Shown here one piece after another: positions 1 through 11,370 of a DNA stretch of 64,000 nt. Origin of the DNA: Vibrio coralliirubri (GTDB lineage Bacteria; Pseudomonadota; Gammaproteobacteria; Enterobacterales; Vibrionaceae); the NCBI RefSeq assembly GCF_024347375.1, contig NZ_AP025470.1:310001-374000 (forward strand), in the 5' to 3' direction. Position numbers and translations under genes: made by a program. Under the pieces are notes generated by a model. The model did no database searches. It was not told the DNA's origin and saw only the letters and a list, made by a program, of their open reading frames with translations. Numbering within the stretch: the first letter of the stretch is position 1; every line of letters begins with the position of its first letter.

Positions 1-1830
1 CCTGGACACGTTGACTTCACTATCGAAGTAGAACGTTCTCTGCGTGTACTTGATGGTGCAGTTGTTGTGTTCTGTGGCTCATCTGGTGTTGAACCTCAGT
101 CAGAGACAGTATGGCGTCAAGCTGATAAGTACCAAGTTCCACGTATGGTTTTCGTTAATAAAATGGACCGTACCGGCGCAGACTTCTTGCGCGTAGTTGA
201 ACAGATCAAGGATCGCCTAGGCGCGACTCCTGTTCCAATTCAACTGAATATTGGTGCTGAAGAAAACTTCCAAGGCGTTGTCGATCTTATCAAGATGAAG
301 GCAATTAACTGGAACGAAGCTGACCAAGGCATGACATTCACGTACGAAGATATTCCTGCAGACATGCAAGAAATGGCTGAAGAATATCGTACAGAACTTG
401 TTGAAGCTGCTGCAGAAGCAAATGAAGAGCTGATGGATAAGTACCTTGAAGAAGGTGAACTAACAGAAGCTGAAATCAAACAAGGTCTTCGTACTCGTAC
501 CCTTAATAATGAAATCGTACTTGCTACTTGTGGTAGTGCATTCAAAAACAAAGGTGTACAAGCTGTTCTAGATGCAGTTGTTGATTTCCTTCCTTCTCCA
601 GTCGATGTACCTGCAATTAAAGGTATCGATGAAGACGAGAACGAAGCAGAGCGTCACGCGGACGACAAAGAACCGTTCTCAGCGCTAGCATTTAAGATCG
701 CAACAGACCCATTTGTTGGTACTCTTACCTTCATCCGTGTTTACTCTGGTGTTGTTGAAAGCGGTAAAACAGCTTACAACTCTGTGAAGAAACAACGTGA
801 ACGCTTAGGTCGCATTGTTCAAATGCACTCAAACAAGCGTGAAGAAGTAAAAGAAGTACGAGCAGGTGACATCGCAGCCATTATTGGCCTGAAAGATGTG
901 ACTACTGGTGAAACCCTTTGTGACCAGAACCATAAGATTGTTCTTGAGCGCATGGAGTTCCCAGACCCAGTTATTCAGATCGTTGTAGAGCCAAGCTCTC
1001 AAGCTGATCAAGACAAAATGACTATCGCTCTAGGTAAACTAGCAGCGGAAGACCCATCGTTCCGCGTTGATATGGATGCGGAAACTGGCCAGACTCTGAT
1101 TTCTGGTATGGGTGAACTACACTTAGATATCATCGTTGACCGTATGAAGCGCGAATTTAGCGTGAACTGCAACGTTGGTAACCCACAAGTGGCTTACCGT
1201 GAGACTATTCGTGGTACAGCGAAAGCGGAAGGTAAATTTATCCGTGAGCATGGTGGTAAAGGTCAGTACGGTCACGTATGGCTGAAACTGGAACCATCAG
1301 AAGCTGGCGAAGGCTTTGTCTTTGTGGATGAAATTGCCAATGGTATCGTACCTAAAGAGTTTATCGCTTCAGTTGCTAAAGGCGTTGAAGAACAGATGAA
1401 CAATGGTGTGCTTGCTGGCTATCCAGTTTTGGATATCAAAGCTACACTATATGATGGTTCTTACCATGAAACAGATTCAAGTGAGATGGCGTTTACAATC
1501 GCTGCCTCTATGGCTTTCAGAACGGGTGCACTTGAAGCGCAACCGGTTCTGCTTGAGCCTATGATGAAAGTTGAAGTAACTACTCCAGAAGACTGGATGG
1601 GTGACGTTGTTGGCGATATTAACCGTCGTCGCGGCATCATCGAAGGTATGGACGAGGGGACAGCTGGCCTGAAGATAATTCGTGCACAAGTTCCGTTGTC
1701 TGTCATGTTCGGTTACGCAACTGATTTACGTTCTGCGACACAAGGTCGTGCTTCTTACTCTATGGAGTTTAGTGAGTACGCTGAAGTGCCTAACAATGTT
1801 GCAAAAGCAATCATTGCAGAGCGTGGTTAA
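1..1830 (+). CDS. fusA: Elongation factor G, C-terminal 609 residues (5' end outside window)
   Basis: EF-G is the GTPase that drives ribosomal translocation and, with RRF, ribosome recycling. The reading frame is already open at base 1, where it encodes PGHVDFT, the G3 motif of the GTPase domain, so about 90 N-terminal residues are missing. The later NKMD (G4) and SAFKNKG (G5) motifs and the long C-terminal domains II to V follow without interruption. The first in-frame ATG at 67 is internal and is not the start. The gene belongs to the str operon and is followed 147 bp later by tuf. Nothing looks broken; the truncation is due only to the window edge. Confidence 0.98.
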   Translation, partial: PGHVDFTIEVERSLRVLDGAVVVFCGSSGVEPQSETVWRQADKYQVPRMVFVNKMDRTGADFLRVVEQIKDRLGATPVPIQLNIGAEENFQGVVDLIKMKAINWNEADQGMTFTYEDIPADMQEMAEEYRTELVEAAAEANEELMDKYLEEGELTEAEIKQGLRTRTLNNEIVLATCGSAFKNKGVQAVLDAVVDFLPSPVDVPAIKGIDEDENEAERHADDKEPFSALAFKIATDPFVGTLTFIRVYSGVVESGKTAYNSVKKQRERLGRIVQMHSNKREEVKEVRAGDIAAIIGLKDVTTGETLCDQNHKIVLERMEFPDPVIQIVVEPSSQADQDKMTIALGKLAAEDPSFRVDMDAETGQTLISGMGELHLDIIVDRMKREFSVNCNVGNPQVAYRETIRGTAKAEGKFIREHGGKGQYGHVWLKLEPSEAGEGFVFVDEIANGIVPKEFIASVAKGVEEQMNNGVLAGYPVLDIKATLYDGSYHETDSSEMAFTIAASMAFRTGALEAQPVLLEPMMKVEVTTPEDWMGDVVGDINRRRGIIEGMDEGTAGLKIIRAQVPLSVMFGYATDLRSATQGRASYSMEFSEYAEVPNNVAKAIIAERG

Positions 1831-1882
1831 ACAAAAGGAAGGCATTTTTTTTCATTTTTTGAAAGAACAATGCGTCCAAATA

Positions 1883-1911
1883 TTGCGCTAACGAGAGTTG
1901 GCGCATAAAAT
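1883..1911 (+). promoter_or_regulatory. Putative tuf promoter with hairpin in the spacer
   Basis: A sigma70-like pair TTGCGC (1883-1888) and TAAAAT (1906-1911) is spaced by 17 bp. The spacer is largely an inverted repeat: TGCGCTAAC (1884-1892) and GTTGGCGCA (1897-1905) pair, with one G-T mismatch and a GAGA loop. It could be a tuf-specific promoter inside the str operon, an mRNA hairpin, or both. No U-tract follows, so it is not a classical terminator. The promoter call is inference. Confidence 0.4.
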
Positions 1912-1977
1912 AGCAATTTCTGGCGCGTCTCGCTCAATAATGAACGTGGCGAATCATAACTAGGAAGGAACACGATT

Positions 1978-3162
1978 GTGTCTAAAGAAAAATTTGAACG
2001 TACGAAACCGCACGTAAACGTTGGTACTATCGGCCACGTTGACCACGGTAAAACAACTCTAACTGCTGCTATCTGTACTACTCTTGCAAAAGTATACGGC
2101 GGTGTTGCTAAAGATTTCGCATCTATCGATAACGCTCCAGAAGAGCGTGAGCGCGGTATCACAATCGCAACTTCTCACGTTGAGTACGACACTCCAGCAC
2201 GTCACTACGCACACGTAGACTGTCCAGGACACGCGGATTATGTTAAAAACATGATCACTGGTGCTGCACAAATGGACGGCGGTATCCTAGTTGTTGCTGC
2301 GACTGACGGCCCTATGCCTCAAACTCGTGAGCACATCCTACTTGGTCGTCAAGTTGGTATCCCTTACATCATCGTATTCATGAACAAATGTGACATGGTA
2401 GATGACGAAGAGCTACTTGAGCTAGTTGAGATGGAAGTTCGTGAACTTCTTTCTGAATACGACTTCCCAGGTGATGACCTACCAGTTATCCAAGGTTCTG
2501 CACTTGGCGCACTAAACGGCGAGAAGCAGTGGGAAGATAAGATCGTTGAGCTTGCAGAAGCACTAGATTCTTACATCCCTGAGCCTGAGCGTGCAGTTGA
2601 CCAACCGTTCCTACTACCAATTGAAGATGTATTCTCAATCCAAGGTCGTGGTACTGTTGTAACTGGTCGTATCGAGCGCGGTATCCTACGTGTAGGTGAC
2701 GAAGTAGAAATCGTTGGTATCAAAGAGACTACTCTTACTACTTGTACTGGTGTTGAAATGTTCCGTAAACTGCTTGACGAAGGTCGTGCAGGTGAGAACG
2801 TTGGTGCACTTCTACGTGGTACTAAGCGTGATGACGTTGAACGTGGTCAAGTACTTTCTGCGAAAGGTTCTATCAACCCACACACTAAGTTTGAGTCTGA
2901 AGTATACGTACTTTCTAAAGACGAAGGCGGCCGTCACACTCCTTTCTTCAAAGGTTACCGTCCACAGTTCTACTTCCGTACAACTGACGTAACAGGCGAC
3001 ATCACTCTACCTGAAGGCGTAGAAATGGTAATGCCAGGTGACAACGTTCAAATGACTGTTGAGCTAATCGCTCCAATCGCAATGGACGAAGGTCTACGTT
3101 TCGCAATCCGCGAAGGTGGCCGTACAGTTGGTGCTGGTGTTGTAGCTAAAATCTTCGCTTAA
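1978..3162 (+). CDS. tuf: Elongation factor Tu
   Basis: EF-Tu delivers aminoacyl-tRNA to the ribosomal A site as a GTP complex. The 394-residue product has the normal family length. It shows the P-loop GHVDHGKT at residues 19-26, DCPGH (G3), NKCD (G4) and the domain II/III sequence through the C-terminus. The start is a GTG at 1978, preceded by an AGGAAGGA ribosome binding site about 10 bp upstream. No in-frame ATG gives the conserved [15 protein letters not shown]-terminus. It is the last gene of the str operon and is followed by a strong terminator. Many vibrios carry a second tuf copy elsewhere; this one is adjacent to fusA. Confidence 0.98.
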   Translation: MSKEKFERTKPHVNVGTIGHVDHGKTTLTAAICTTLAKVYGGVAKDFASIDNAPEERERGITIATSHVEYDTPARHYAHVDCPGHADYVKNMITGAAQMDGGILVVAATDGPMPQTREHILLGRQVGIPYIIVFMNKCDMVDDEELLELVEMEVRELLSEYDFPGDDLPVIQGSALGALNGEKQWEDKIVELAEALDSYIPEPERAVDQPFLLPIEDVFSIQGRGTVVTGRIERGILRVGDEVEIVGIKETTLTTCTGVEMFRKLLDEGRAGENVGALLRGTKRDDVERGQVLSAKGSINPHTKFESEVYVLSKDEGGRHTPFFKGYRPQFYFRTTDVTGDITLPEGVEMVMPGDNVQMTVELIAPIAMDEGLRFAIREGGRTVGAGVVAKIFA

Positions 3163-3211
3163 TAGCATTTAGATTTTTGCTCACTCTTCATTAGAAGAGC
3201 ACGCATCTGAA

Positions 3212-3240
3212 AAGGGGAGCTTCGGCTTCCCTTTTTTATT
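3212..3240 (+). terminator. Rho-independent terminator of the str operon
   Basis: AAGGGGAGC and GCTTCCCTT pair (one G-T) around a TTCG tetraloop and run into TTTTT. The hairpin lies 50 bp after the tuf stop and closes the str operon. The rest of 3241-3476 is AT-rich and shows no gene. A weak Fur-box-like stretch (about 12 of 19 consensus positions) lies near 3419-3437, ahead of bfd. Confidence 0.88.
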
Positions 3241-3476
3241 TTGGTTATAAGGGAAATTCATCGCACTTTATAACAGTTAACTATATTCCAATTTAAATAC
3301 AGTTATTTACTGACCCACTTTGATCACGCACTTCCGTTATACAATCTTCACAGCCAATTTTTACAATTACTTGCAAAACACTATAACCAATCGATATAAC
3401 CAAACAGTAAATATGACTGGTAATAAGAATGATTCCTTTTTATATTCAAGCCTAAGTTAAAGGTTTAGGTTTTAGT

Positions 3477-3665
3477 ATGTACATTTGTTTATGCCATGGG
3501 GTTTCGGATAAAAAAATCCGCAAGCTCGTGATAGAAGAGGGCATTACCGACATCAAGGGAATTAAAAAATGCACAGCACTTGGCAGTCAATGCGGCAAGT
3601 GTGTACGTTCAGCAAAAGAAGTCATTAACGATACTGCGAAAGACCTGTTCAAACAGGCAAGCTAG
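3477..3665 (+). CDS. bfd: Bacterioferritin-associated ferredoxin
   Basis: Bfd is a small [2Fe-2S] protein that passes electrons to bacterioferritin so that stored ferric iron can be reduced and released. The 62-residue sequence has the ligand cysteines C4, C6, C39 and C42 (the CLC and CGKC pairs), as expected for the family. An extra C32 is also present. bfr follows 81 bp downstream on the same strand. E. coli has the same tuf-bfd-bfr-S10 order. A weak Fur-box-like sequence upstream would fit iron control, but the match is only partial. Confidence 0.95.
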   Translation: MYICLCHGVSDKKIRKLVIEEGITDIKGIKKCTALGSQCGKCVRSAKEVINDTAKDLFKQAS

Positions 3666-3746
3666 TTTTGCCCAAAGGGCATTAGCTTTTTTGACACTTC
3701 TCGATTTGGTTCTACAGTTAGAAGAGCCAAAGAGGAGGGCTATGTC

Positions 3747-4229
3747 ATGAAAGGCGATCCAATCATCATTCAACATCTCAATAAAATTCTTGGTAACGAA
3801 CTCGTCGCGATAAACCAATACTTCTTGCATGCTCGCATGTACAAAGATTGGGGTTTAAAGCACCTGGCCGATAAGGAATACCACGAATCTATCGACGAAA
3901 TGAAACATGCTGACCATTTAATTGAACGCATACTATTTTTAGAAGGCCTCCCAAACCTTCAAGATTTGGGTAAGTTGAAAATTGGTGAAGATACTGAAGA
4001 GATGCTTCAGTGTGATTTATCTCTTGAGATGGAAGCTATACCTGATTTGAAAAATGCCATCGCGTATGCAGAAGATATTCACGACTATGTATCGCGAGAT
4101 CTATTTCAAGACATCTTAGAAGACGAGGAAGATCACGTCGATTGGTTAGAAACTCAACTTGGTTTAATCAAAATGACTGGGATCCAAAATTATCTACAAG
4201 CTCAATATGTGGATGAAGACGACGGTTAA
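3747..4229 (+). CDS. bfr: Bacterioferritin (heme-containing ferritin)
   Basis: Bacterioferritin forms a 24-subunit cage that oxidises Fe(II) and stores it as a ferric mineral. Heme b is bound at the subunit interface and serves iron release. The 160-residue protein carries E18, E51 and H54 at ferroxidase positions and the heme ligand M52 within the DEMKHA block. The matching second-half [10 protein letters not shown] and EEDHVDWLE helices are present. An AGGAGG-type ribosome binding site lies just before the ATG. It is probably co-transcribed with bfd, its electron donor, and is closed by a hairpin at 4248-4280. Confidence 0.97.
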   Translation: MKGDPIIIQHLNKILGNELVAINQYFLHARMYKDWGLKHLADKEYHESIDEMKHADHLIERILFLEGLPNLQDLGKLKIGEDTEEMLQCDLSLEMEAIPDLKNAIAYAEDIHDYVSRDLFQDILEDEEDHVDWLETQLGLIKMTGIQNYLQAQYVDEDDG

Positions 4230-4247
4230 AATACCATAAATAAAAGA

Positions 4248-4292
4248 GGTAACAGCTGAGGCTTAAACCGAGCTGTTACCTTGCTTTCAATT
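4248..4292 (+). terminator. Hairpin terminator after bfr
   Basis: A perfect 10-bp inverted repeat GGTAACAGCT (4248-4257) and AGCTGTTACC (4271-4280) is followed by a modest T-rich run. It separates the bfr unit from the S10 promoter about 100 bp downstream. The U-tract is broken, so termination may be incomplete. Confidence 0.7.
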
Positions 4293-4375
4293 TCCAGCGG
4301 TAGGGCACTACCGTACAATACAAACTCCCCAGTTATCCCCGTAAATAGATTCTGCGTTTATTTTTCAAACACAGC

Positions 4376-4403
4376 TTGCAACTTAAAGTGTGATCTGTAT
4401 AAT
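4376..4403 (+). promoter_or_regulatory. S10 operon promoter
   Basis: TTGCAA (4376-4381) and a consensus TATAAT (4398-4403) are separated by 16 bp. This is the best sigma70 match in the region and lies about 250 bp before rpsJ, as in E. coli, where the S10 promoter precedes a long regulatory leader. Confidence 0.8.
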
Positions 4404-4409
4404 GCAACG

Positions 4410-4966
<557 letters not shown>

Positions 4967-4980
4967 GGGAGATAAGAATA

Positions 4981-5610
4981 ATGATTGGTCTAGTCGGACG
5001 TAAAGTGGGTATGACCCGCGTATTTACTGAAGAAGGCGTTTCTATCCCAGTAACTGTTGTTGAGGTTGAAGCGAACCGTATTTCTCAAGTTAAAACTCTT
5101 GAGACTGATGGCTACGCAGCAATCCAAGTAACTACTGGTGCTAAGAAAGCTAACCGTGTAACTAAACCTGAAGCTGGTCACTTCGCGAAAGCGGGTGTAG
5201 AAGCAGGTCGCGGTCTTTGGGAATTCCGTTTAGAAAACGGCGAAGAGTTTGAAGTTGGCGCTGAGCTAAACGTAGAACTTTTCAACGAAATTAAAAAAGT
5301 AGACGTTACTGGTACATCTAAAGGTAAAGGCTTCCAAGGCGCTATCAAGCGTTGGAACTTCTCTACTCAAGATATGACTCACGGTAACTCTTTGTCTCAC
5401 CGCGCACCGGGTTCAATTGGCCAATGTCAAACTCCAGGCCGCGTGTTTAAAGGCAAGAAAATGGCAGGTCACATGGGTGCTGAGCGTGTAACGACTCAAA
5501 ACCTAGAGATCGTACGTGTTGACGCTGAGCGCAATCTACTCCTTATTAAAGGTGCAGTACCGGGCTCAACAGGCGGAAACGTGATCGTAAAACCTGCTGT
5601 TAAAGCATAA
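4981..5610 (+). CDS. rplC: 50S ribosomal protein L3
   Basis: L3 is an early-assembly 50S protein whose long loop reaches the peptidyl transferase centre. The 209 residues match the family length. They include the conserved [14 protein letters not shown] segment and [27 protein letters not shown]. The glutamine in the latter (near residue 150) is the usual methylation site in enterobacteria. It is second in the S10 operon, 16 bp from rplD. Confidence 0.98.
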
Positions 5611-5626
5611 CGTCTAGGAGTAAGTA

Positions 5627-6229
5627 ATGGAATTGATGGTTAAAGGTGCTGATGCACTAACTGTTTCCGAGACTACTTTCGGACGTGACTTCAACGAAGC
5701 TCTTGTACACCAAGTAGTTGTTGCATATGCAGCAGGTGCTCGTCAAGGTACTCGTGCTCAAAAGACTCGTTCTGAAGTATCTGGCGGTGGCGCTAAGCCA
5801 TGGCGTCAAAAAGGTACTGGCCGCGCACGTGCTGGTACAATTCGTAGCCCAATCTGGCGTACAGGTGGTGTTACTTTTGCTGCGAAACCACAAGATCACA
5901 GCCAAAAAGTAAACAAAAAAATGTACCGCGGTGCTATGAAGAGCATTCTTTCTGAGCTAGTTCGTCAAGAGCGTTTAATCGTTGTTGATAACTTCTCTGT
6001 AGAAGCACCAAAAACAAAAGAACTTGTAGCTAAGCTTAAAGAGCTTGAGCTAAGCGACGTTCTGATTGTGACTGGCGAAGTAGATGAAAATCTATTCTTA
6101 GCTGCTCGTAACCTATACAAAGTAGATGCACGTGATGTTGCTGGTGTTGATCCAGTATCACTAATCGCTTTCGACAAGGTTCTAATGACTGCTGACGCAG
6201 TTAAGCAAGTTGAGGAGATGCTAGCATGA
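5627..6229 (+). CDS. rplD: 50S ribosomal protein L4 (S10 operon regulator)
   Basis: L4 lines the peptide exit tunnel with its extended loop ([23 protein letters not shown]). In enteric bacteria and relatives it also feeds back on the S10 leader. The protein is 200 residues, which is typical. Its TGA stop overlaps the rplW start by 4 bp (ATGA), indicating translational coupling. Confidence 0.98.
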   Translation: MELMVKGADALTVSETTFGRDFNEALVHQVVVAYAAGARQGTRAQKTRSEVSGGGAKPWRQKGTGRARAGTIRSPIWRTGGVTFAAKPQDHSQKVNKKMYRGAMKSILSELVRQERLIVVDNFSVEAPKTKELVAKLKELELSDVLIVTGEVDENLFLAARNLYKVDARDVAGVDPVSLIAFDKVLMTADAVKQVEEMLA

Positions 6230-6528
6230 TCACTGAAGAGCGTATCTTAAAAGTTCTACGTGCTCCGCACATCTCTGAAAAAGCAACTATGGCAGCTGAG
6301 AAAGCGAACACTATCGTTTTCAAAGTAGCTAAAGATGCAACTAAGAAAGAGATCAAAGCAGCTGTAGAAAAGCTATTTGAAGTTGAAGTTAAGTCTGTAA
6401 ATACTCTTGTATTAAAGGGTAAGACCAAACGTCAAGGTATGCGTGAAGGCCGTCGTTCAGACGTTAAGAAAGCCTACGTTACTTTGAAAGAAGGTCAAGA
6501 TCTTGACTTCGTTGGCGGCGCGGAATAA
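6226..6528 (+). CDS. rplW: 50S ribosomal protein L23
   Basis: L23 sits at the exit of the polypeptide tunnel and is the docking site for trigger factor and SRP. The 100-residue sequence has the characteristic N-terminal [12 protein letters not shown] motif and the basic loop [21 protein letters not shown]. The start overlaps the end of rplD. It is the fourth gene of the S10 operon. Confidence 0.98.
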   Translation: MITEERILKVLRAPHISEKATMAAEKANTIVFKVAKDATKKEIKAAVEKLFEVEVKSVNTLVLKGKTKRQGMREGRRSDVKKAYVTLKEGQDLDFVGGAE

Positions 6529-6542
6529 CAGGAGTAGTAAAA

Positions 6543-7367
6543 ATGGCTATTGTTAAATGTAAGCCGACTTCCCCTGGTCGTCGTCACGTCGTTAAAGTTG
6601 TTAACGCTGACCTACACAAGGGTAAGCCATACGCACCACTTCTAGAGAAAAACTCTAAGAACGGTGGTCGTAACAACAACGGTCGTATTACAGTACGTCA
6701 CATCGGTGGTGGTCATAAGCACCATTACCGCCTGATTGACTTCAAACGTACTAAAGATGGCATCCCAGCGAAAGTTGAGCGTCTAGAATACGATCCAAAC
6801 CGTAGTGCTAACATCGCTCTAGTTCTGTACGCAGACGGTGAGCGTCGTTACATCATTGCACCTAAAGGTGTTAACGCAGGCGACCAGATTCAATCTGGCG
6901 TAGATGCTGCAATCAAAGCAGGTAACACTCTGCCGATGCGCAACATCCCAGTAGGTTCTACTGTACACTGTGTTGAACTTAAGCCTGGTAAAGGTGCTCA
7001 ACTAGCTCGTTCGGCTGGTGCTTATGCTCAAATCATCGCTCGCGATGGTGCATACGTAACTATCCGTCTACGTTCTGGTGAGATGCGCAAAGTTCTTTCT
7101 GAAGGTCGTGCAACGATCGGTGAAGTTGGTAACTCTGAGCATATGCTACGTGAACTTGGTAAAGCTGGTGCTTCACGCTGGCGCGGCGTACGTCCAACCG
7201 TACGTGGTGTAGTAATGAACCCGGTGGATCACCCACATGGTGGTGGTGAAGGCCGCACATCTGGTGGTCGTCACCCAGTTTCTCCTTGGGGCGTTCCTAC
7301 TAAGGGCTTCAAGACTCGTAAGAACAAGCGCACTGACAAGTACATCGTACGTCGTCGCACTAAATAA
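6543..7367 (+). CDS. rplB: 50S ribosomal protein L2
   Basis: L2 is a large, highly conserved 50S protein needed for subunit joining and peptidyl transferase activity. The 274 residues include the C-terminal [25 protein letters not shown] block, which carries the histidine implicated in activity. An AGGAGT ribosome binding site precedes the ATG. Fifth gene of the S10 operon. Confidence 0.98.
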   Translation: MAIVKCKPTSPGRRHVVKVVNADLHKGKPYAPLLEKNSKNGGRNNNGRITVRHIGGGHKHHYRLIDFKRTKDGIPAKVERLEYDPNRSANIALVLYADGERRYIIAPKGVNAGDQIQSGVDAAIKAGNTLPMRNIPVGSTVHCVELKPGKGAQLARSAGAYAQIIARDGAYVTIRLRSGEMRKVLSEGRATIGEVGNSEHMLRELGKAGASRWRGVRPTVRGVVMNPVDHPHGGGEGRTSGGRHPVSPWGVPTKGFKTRKNKRTDKYIVRRRTK

Positions 7368-7374
7368 TTTATAA

Positions 7375-7665
<291 letters not shown>

Positions 7666-7675
7666 GGAGTAGATG

Positions 7676-8008
7676 ATGGAAGCTTTAGCTAAACATAACT
7701 TTGCTCGTATTTCTCCACAGAAAGCTCGCTTAGTTGCAGACCAAATTCGCGGTAAGTCGGTAGACCAAGCTCTAGAAATTCTAACTTTCAGCAACAAAAA
7801 AGCTGCTGTATTAGTTAAGAAGGTTCTTGAGTCAGCTATCGCTAACGCGGAACATAACGAAGGTGCAGATATCGACGATCTAAATGTCGCTAAAATCTTC
7901 GTAGATGAGGGCCCTATCATGAAGCGTATTATGCCTCGTGCTAAAGGTCGTGCGGATCGTATCTTGAAGCGTTCAAGCCACATCACTATTGTTGTAGCAG
8001 ATCGCTAA
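7676..8008 (+). CDS. rplV: 50S ribosomal protein L22
   Basis: L22 contributes a beta-hairpin to the narrowest part of the exit tunnel; mutations there give macrolide resistance in other bacteria. There are two adjacent ATG codons (7673 and 7676). The second gives the conventional 110-residue protein starting [20 protein letters not shown] and has the better spacing to AAGGAG. It ends with the conserved [26 protein letters not shown]10 operon. Confidence 0.97.
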   Translation: MEALAKHNFARISPQKARLVADQIRGKSVDQALEILTFSNKKAAVLVKKVLESAIANAEHNEGADIDDLNVAKIFVDEGPIMKRIMPRAKGRADRILKRSSHITIVVADR

Positions 8009-8026
8009 AGACTAGGAGAGTAAGCA

Positions 8027-8725
8027 ATGGGTCAGAAAGTACATCCTAATGGTATTCGTCTTGGCATCGTTAAGCCTTGGAATGCTACATGGTTTGCTAA
8101 TACCAACGAATTCGCTGACAACCTAGACGGCGACTTCAAGGTACGTCAGTTCCTTACAAAGGAACTACAAAAAGCATCATTATCTCGTATCGTTATCGAG
8201 CGTCCAGCTAAGAGCATCCGTGTGACTATTCACACTGCTCGTCCTGGCGTTGTTATCGGTAAGAAAGGTGAAGACGTAGAGAAGCTACGCGCAGCTGTAG
8301 CTAAAATCGCAGGTGTACCAGCGCAAATTAACATCGCTGAAGTACGTAAGCCTGAGCTAGATGGTCAGCTTGTAGCTGATAGCATCGCGTCTCAACTAGA
8401 GCGTCGTGTTATGTTCCGTCGTGCAATGAAGCGTGCGGTACAAAATGCTATGCGTCTAGGCGCTAAAGGCATCAAAGTACAAGTAGGCGGCCGTCTTGGC
8501 GGTGCTGAAATCGCACGTTCTGAGTGGTACCGTGAAGGCCGTGTGCCTCTACACACTCTACGTGCAGACATTGATTACGCAACTTCTTCGGCTCACACTC
8601 AATACGGTGTGATCGGCATTAAAGTTTGGATCTTCAAAGGTGAGATTCTAGGCGGTATGCCAGCTGCTAACGCAGTAGAGCCAAAAGGCGATAAGCCTAA
8701 GAAGCAGCGTAAAGGCCGTAAGTAA
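8027..8725 (+). CDS. rpsC: 30S ribosomal protein S3
   Basis: S3 forms part of the mRNA entry tunnel with S4 and S5 and contributes to ribosomal helicase activity. The 232 residues contain the KH domain with [16 protein letters not shown] and the C-terminal [31 protein letters not shown] region. The basic tail ending KKQRKGRK is typical. S10 operon, 11 bp before rplP. Confidence 0.98.
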
Positions 8726-8736
8726 GGAGTCGAACG

Positions 8737-9147
8737 ATGCTACAACCAAAACGTACTAAGTTCCGCAAGGTTATGACTGGTCGTAACCGTGGTCTAGCTA
8801 AAGGTACTGAAGTAAGCTTCGGCGAATTCGGTCTTAAAGCTGTTGGCCGTGGTCGTCTGACTGCACGTCAAATCGAAGCGGCACGTCGTGCTATGACACG
8901 TCACATTAAGCGTCAAGGTCAAATCTGGATCCGTGTATTCCCAGACAAGCCGATTACTGAAAAGCCTCTTGAAGTTCGTCAAGGTAAAGGTAAAGGTTCA
9001 GTTGCGTACTGGGTTGCTCAAATCCAACCAGGCAAAGTTATGTACGAGATGAATGGCGTACCTGAAGAGTTGGCACGTGAAGCGTTCCGCCTAGCGGCAC
9101 GTAAACTGCCTGTTAAAACTACTTTTGTAACTAAGCAGGTGATGTGA
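8737..9147 (+). CDS. rplP: 50S ribosomal protein L16
   Basis: L16 is a late-assembling 50S protein near the A-site tRNA elbow. The 136-residue product starts [19 protein letters not shown] and contains [19 protein letters not shown]. Its TGA stop overlaps the rpmC start (TGATG), so the two are translationally coupled. Confidence 0.98.
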   Translation: MLQPKRTKFRKVMTGRNRGLAKGTEVSFGEFGLKAVGRGRLTARQIEAARRAMTRHIKRQGQIWIRVFPDKPITEKPLEVRQGKGKGSVAYWVAQIQPGKVMYEMNGVPEELAREAFRLAARKLPVKTTFVTKQVM

Positions 9148-9338
9148 TGAAAGCACAAGATCTACGCGAAAAGAACGTTGAAGAGCTTAACGCTGAGCTA
9201 TTGAATTTGCTACGTGAACAGTTCAACTTGCGCATGCAAGCTGCAACTGGTCAACTACAGCAAACTCATACTCTAAAAGCTGTACGCCGTGACATCGCAC
9301 GTGTGAAAACTGTTTTGACTGAAAAGGCAGGCGCATAA
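9147..9338 (+). CDS. rpmC: 50S ribosomal protein L29
   Basis: L29 is a small helical protein next to L23 at the tunnel exit. The start is taken at ATG 9147, giving 63 residues ([15 protein letters not shown]), the family length. A GTG three bases upstream would add one residue and is less likely. Its TAA stop overlaps the rpsQ ATG by one base. Confidence 0.97.
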   Translation: MKAQDLREKNVEELNAELLNLLREQFNLRMQAATGQLQQTHTLKAVRRDIARVKTVLTEKAGA

Positions 9339-9592
9339 TGAGCGAAACTAACCGCATCCAGCAAGGCCGTGTAGTAAGTGACAAGATGGACAAGTCTATC
9401 GTTGTTGCTATTGAGCGCACTGTAAAACACCCAATTTACGGTAAGTTCATCAAACGCACGACTAAAGTACACGCACACGACGAAGACAACACTTGTGGCC
9501 TAGGCGACAAAGTTGAAATCGCTGAGTGTCGTCCTCTGTCTAAGACTAAGTCTTGGACATTGGTTAAAGTTCTAGAAAAAGCGAAGATTTAA
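9338..9592 (+). CDS. rpsQ: 30S ribosomal protein S17
   Basis: S17 is a primary 16S rRNA-binding protein with an OB fold. It is 84 residues long, with the signature [18 protein letters not shown] and a C-terminal [15 protein letters not shown]. It is the last gene of the S10 operon, starts within the rpmC stop and is followed 22 bp later by a strong terminator. Confidence 0.98.
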   Translation: MSETNRIQQGRVVSDKMDKSIVVAIERTVKHPIYGKFIKRTTKVHAHDEDNTCGLGDKVEIAECRPLSKTKSWTLVKVLEKAKI

Positions 9593-9614
9593 TCTTTGTA
9601 ATTCTATAACTTAT

Positions 9615-9653
9615 AAGCGGCTCCAAATAATTTTTTGGAGCCGCTTGTTTTTT
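9615..9653 (+). terminator. Terminator of the S10 operon
   Basis: A perfect 10-bp stem AAGCGGCTCC / GGAGCCGCTT (9615-9624, 9637-9646) is followed by GTTTTTT. It separates S10 from spc. Confidence 0.92.
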
Positions 9654-9676
9654 GTCTACCCAATTTAAAAAAAGGG

Positions 9677-9685
9677 TGGTACAAT
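9677..9685 (+). promoter_or_regulatory. spc operon promoter (extended -10)
   Basis: TGG directly before TACAAT (9680-9685) forms an extended -10 element about 70 bp upstream of rplN, right after the S10 terminator. No good -35 hexamer is seen at 16-18 bp, which fits extended -10 promoters. The assignment is by position and motif. Confidence 0.6.
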
Positions 9686-9754
9686 TCGCGTCCCTTTTAA
9701 AGAGGCAGCCCGACCCGAGAGGGTCTAGTTTTAATATTTAGCGGAGCACTAACA

Positions 9755-10126
9755 ATGATCCAGATGCAAAGTACACTTGACGCAGCAGATAACTCTGGCG
9801 CGCGCAAGGTAATGTGTATTAAGGTTCTGGGTGGCTCTCACCGCCGTTATGCACATATCGGTGACGTCATCAAGGTTACAGTGAAGGAAGCGATTCCTCG
9901 CGGTAAAGTAAAGAAAGGTGATGTTCTGAAGGCGGTAGTAGTGCGCACCCGTAAAGGCGTTCGTCGCCCAGACGGTTCTGTCATTCGCTTCGACAGTAAT
10001 GCTTGTGTATTGTTAAATGACACTACTGAGCAACCAGTCGGCACACGTATCTTTGGTCCTGTGACTCGTGAACTTCGTAACGCGAAATTCATGAAGATTG
10101 TATCACTAGCACCTGAAGTTCTGTAA
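9755..10126 (+). CDS. rplN: 50S ribosomal protein L14
   Basis: L14 lies at the subunit interface and contacts 16S rRNA helix 14; the silencing factor RsfS also binds it. The 123-residue protein starts [28 protein letters not shown] and ends [12 protein letters not shown], as in the family. First gene of the spc operon, with GCGGAG as ribosome binding site. Confidence 0.98.
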   Translation: MIQMQSTLDAADNSGARKVMCIKVLGGSHRRYAHIGDVIKVTVKEAIPRGKVKKGDVLKAVVVRTRKGVRRPDGSVIRFDSNACVLLNDTTEQPVGTRIFGPVTRELRNAKFMKIVSLAPEVL

Positions 10127-10137
10127 GGAGCGGCAAT

Positions 10138-10455
10138 ATGGCAGCTAAAATCCGTCGTAATGACGAAGTAATCATTCTTGCTGGTAAAGATAAAGGCAAG
10201 AAAGGTAAAGTAACTAAGGTTCTGACAACTGGTAAAGTTATCGTTGAAGGCATCAACCTTGTTAAGAAACACCAAAAGCCGGTTCCGGCTCTAGGTCAAC
10301 AAGGTGGCATCGTTGAACAAGAAGCAGCTATTGATGCTTCTAACGTTGCTGTTTTTAACGCGGCTACTGGTAAAGCAGACCGTATCGGTTTCCGTATCGA
10401 AGATGGCAAGAAAGTTCGTTTCTTCAAATCTAACGGCGAAACTGTTTCTAACTAA
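10138..10455 (+). CDS. rplX: 50S ribosomal protein L24
   Basis: L24 is an assembly initiator of the 50S subunit. The 105 residues start [25 protein letters not shown], which is the KOW motif. It is 11 bp from rplN. In E. coli the S8 feedback site lies between rplX and rplE; the corresponding 24-bp spacer here was not folded. Confidence 0.98.
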   Translation: MAAKIRRNDEVIILAGKDKGKKGKVTKVLTTGKVIVEGINLVKKHQKPVPALGQQGGIVEQEAAIDASNVAVFNAATGKADRIGFRIEDGKKVRFFKSNGETVSN

Positions 10456-10479
10456 TTAGAAGTAATTTGGAGTTCTACT

Positions 10480-11019
10480 ATGGCGAAACTGCATGATTAC
10501 TACAAGTCGTCTGTAGTCGCTGAGCTTACCAAAGAGTTCAGCTACACAAGCGTCATGCAAGTCCCTAGGATTGAGAAAATCACCCTAAACATGGGCGTTG
10601 GTGAAGCAATCAACGATAAGAAACTGCTAGAAAACGCAGCAGCTGATATGGCAACGATCTCTGGTCAAAAGCCACTTATCACTAAAGCGCGTAAATCTGT
10701 AGCTGGTTTCAAAATTCGTGAAGGCTACCCAATTGGTTGTAAAGTAACCTTGCGTGGTGAGCGCATGTGGGAATTTTTAGAGCGTTTAATCTCTATCGCA
10801 CTTCCACGTGTACGTGATTTCCGTGGTGTTAGCGCTAAGTCTTTTGACGGTCGCGGTAACTACAGCATGGGCGTTCGCGAGCAAATCATCTTTCCGGAAA
10901 TCGACTACGATAAAGTCGATCGCGTCCGCGGTCTTGATATTACTATCACGACTTCTGCGGGTTCCGATGAGGAAGGCCGAGCTCTGCTGGCTGCCTTTAA
11001 CTTCCCATTCCGTAAGTAA
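10480..11019 (+). CDS. rplE: 50S ribosomal protein L5
   Basis: L5 binds 5S rRNA and forms the inter-subunit bridge with S13. The 179 residues contain [28 protein letters not shown] and [34 protein letters not shown], all characteristic. In E. coli translation of this gene is the point of S8 autoregulation of the spc operon; this is expected but not shown here. Confidence 0.98.
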   Translation: MAKLHDYYKSSVVAELTKEFSYTSVMQVPRIEKITLNMGVGEAINDKKLLENAAADMATISGQKPLITKARKSVAGFKIREGYPIGCKVTLRGERMWEFLERLISIALPRVRDFRGVSAKSFDGRGNYSMGVREQIIFPEIDYDKVDRVRGLDITITTSAGSDEEGRALLAAFNFPFRK

Positions 11020-11035
11020 GGGTAGGGTTACTGTT

Positions 11036-11341
11036 ATGGCTAAACAATCAATGAAAGCACGTGAAGCTAAACGTGCAAAACTAGTAGCTAAGTTCGCTGA
11101 AAAGCGTTCTGCGCTAAAAGTTATCATTAGCGATGTAAACGCATCTGAAGAAGATCGTTGGAATGCGGTTCTTAAACTGCAATCTCTTCCACGTGATTCA
11201 AGTGCATCACGTCAGCGCAACCGTTGCAACCAAACTGGTCGTCCACACGGTTACCTACGTAAATTCGGTCTAAGCCGCATTAAGGTTCGTGAAGCTTGCA
11301 TGAAAGGCGAGATTCCGGGTCTTCGTAAGGCTAGCTGGTAA
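11036..11341 (+). CDS. rpsN: 30S ribosomal protein S14
   Basis: S14 assembles in the 30S head with S3 and S10. The ATG at 11036 gives 101 residues starting [16 protein letters not shown]. The reading frame stays open far upstream inside rplE, but the start is fixed by homology and by the GGTAGGG ribosome binding site. It lacks a CXXC zinc motif pair, so it is the long, zinc-independent form. Confidence 0.98.
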   Translation: MAKQSMKAREAKRAKLVAKFAEKRSALKVIISDVNASEEDRWNAVLKLQSLPRDSSASRQRNRCNQTGRPHGYLRKFGLSRIKVREACMKGEIPGLRKASW

Positions 11342-11370
11342 TTGCCACTTAATCATTTGGAGTAAATCTT

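Noticed and set aside
67..1830. EF-G starting at the ATG at 67
   Set aside because: The frame is open from base 1 and already encodes the G3 motif; the ATG is internal to fusA.
3419..3437. Fur box ahead of bfd
   Set aside because: Only about 12 of 19 consensus positions match and the region is AT-rich; kept as a remark, not as a feature.
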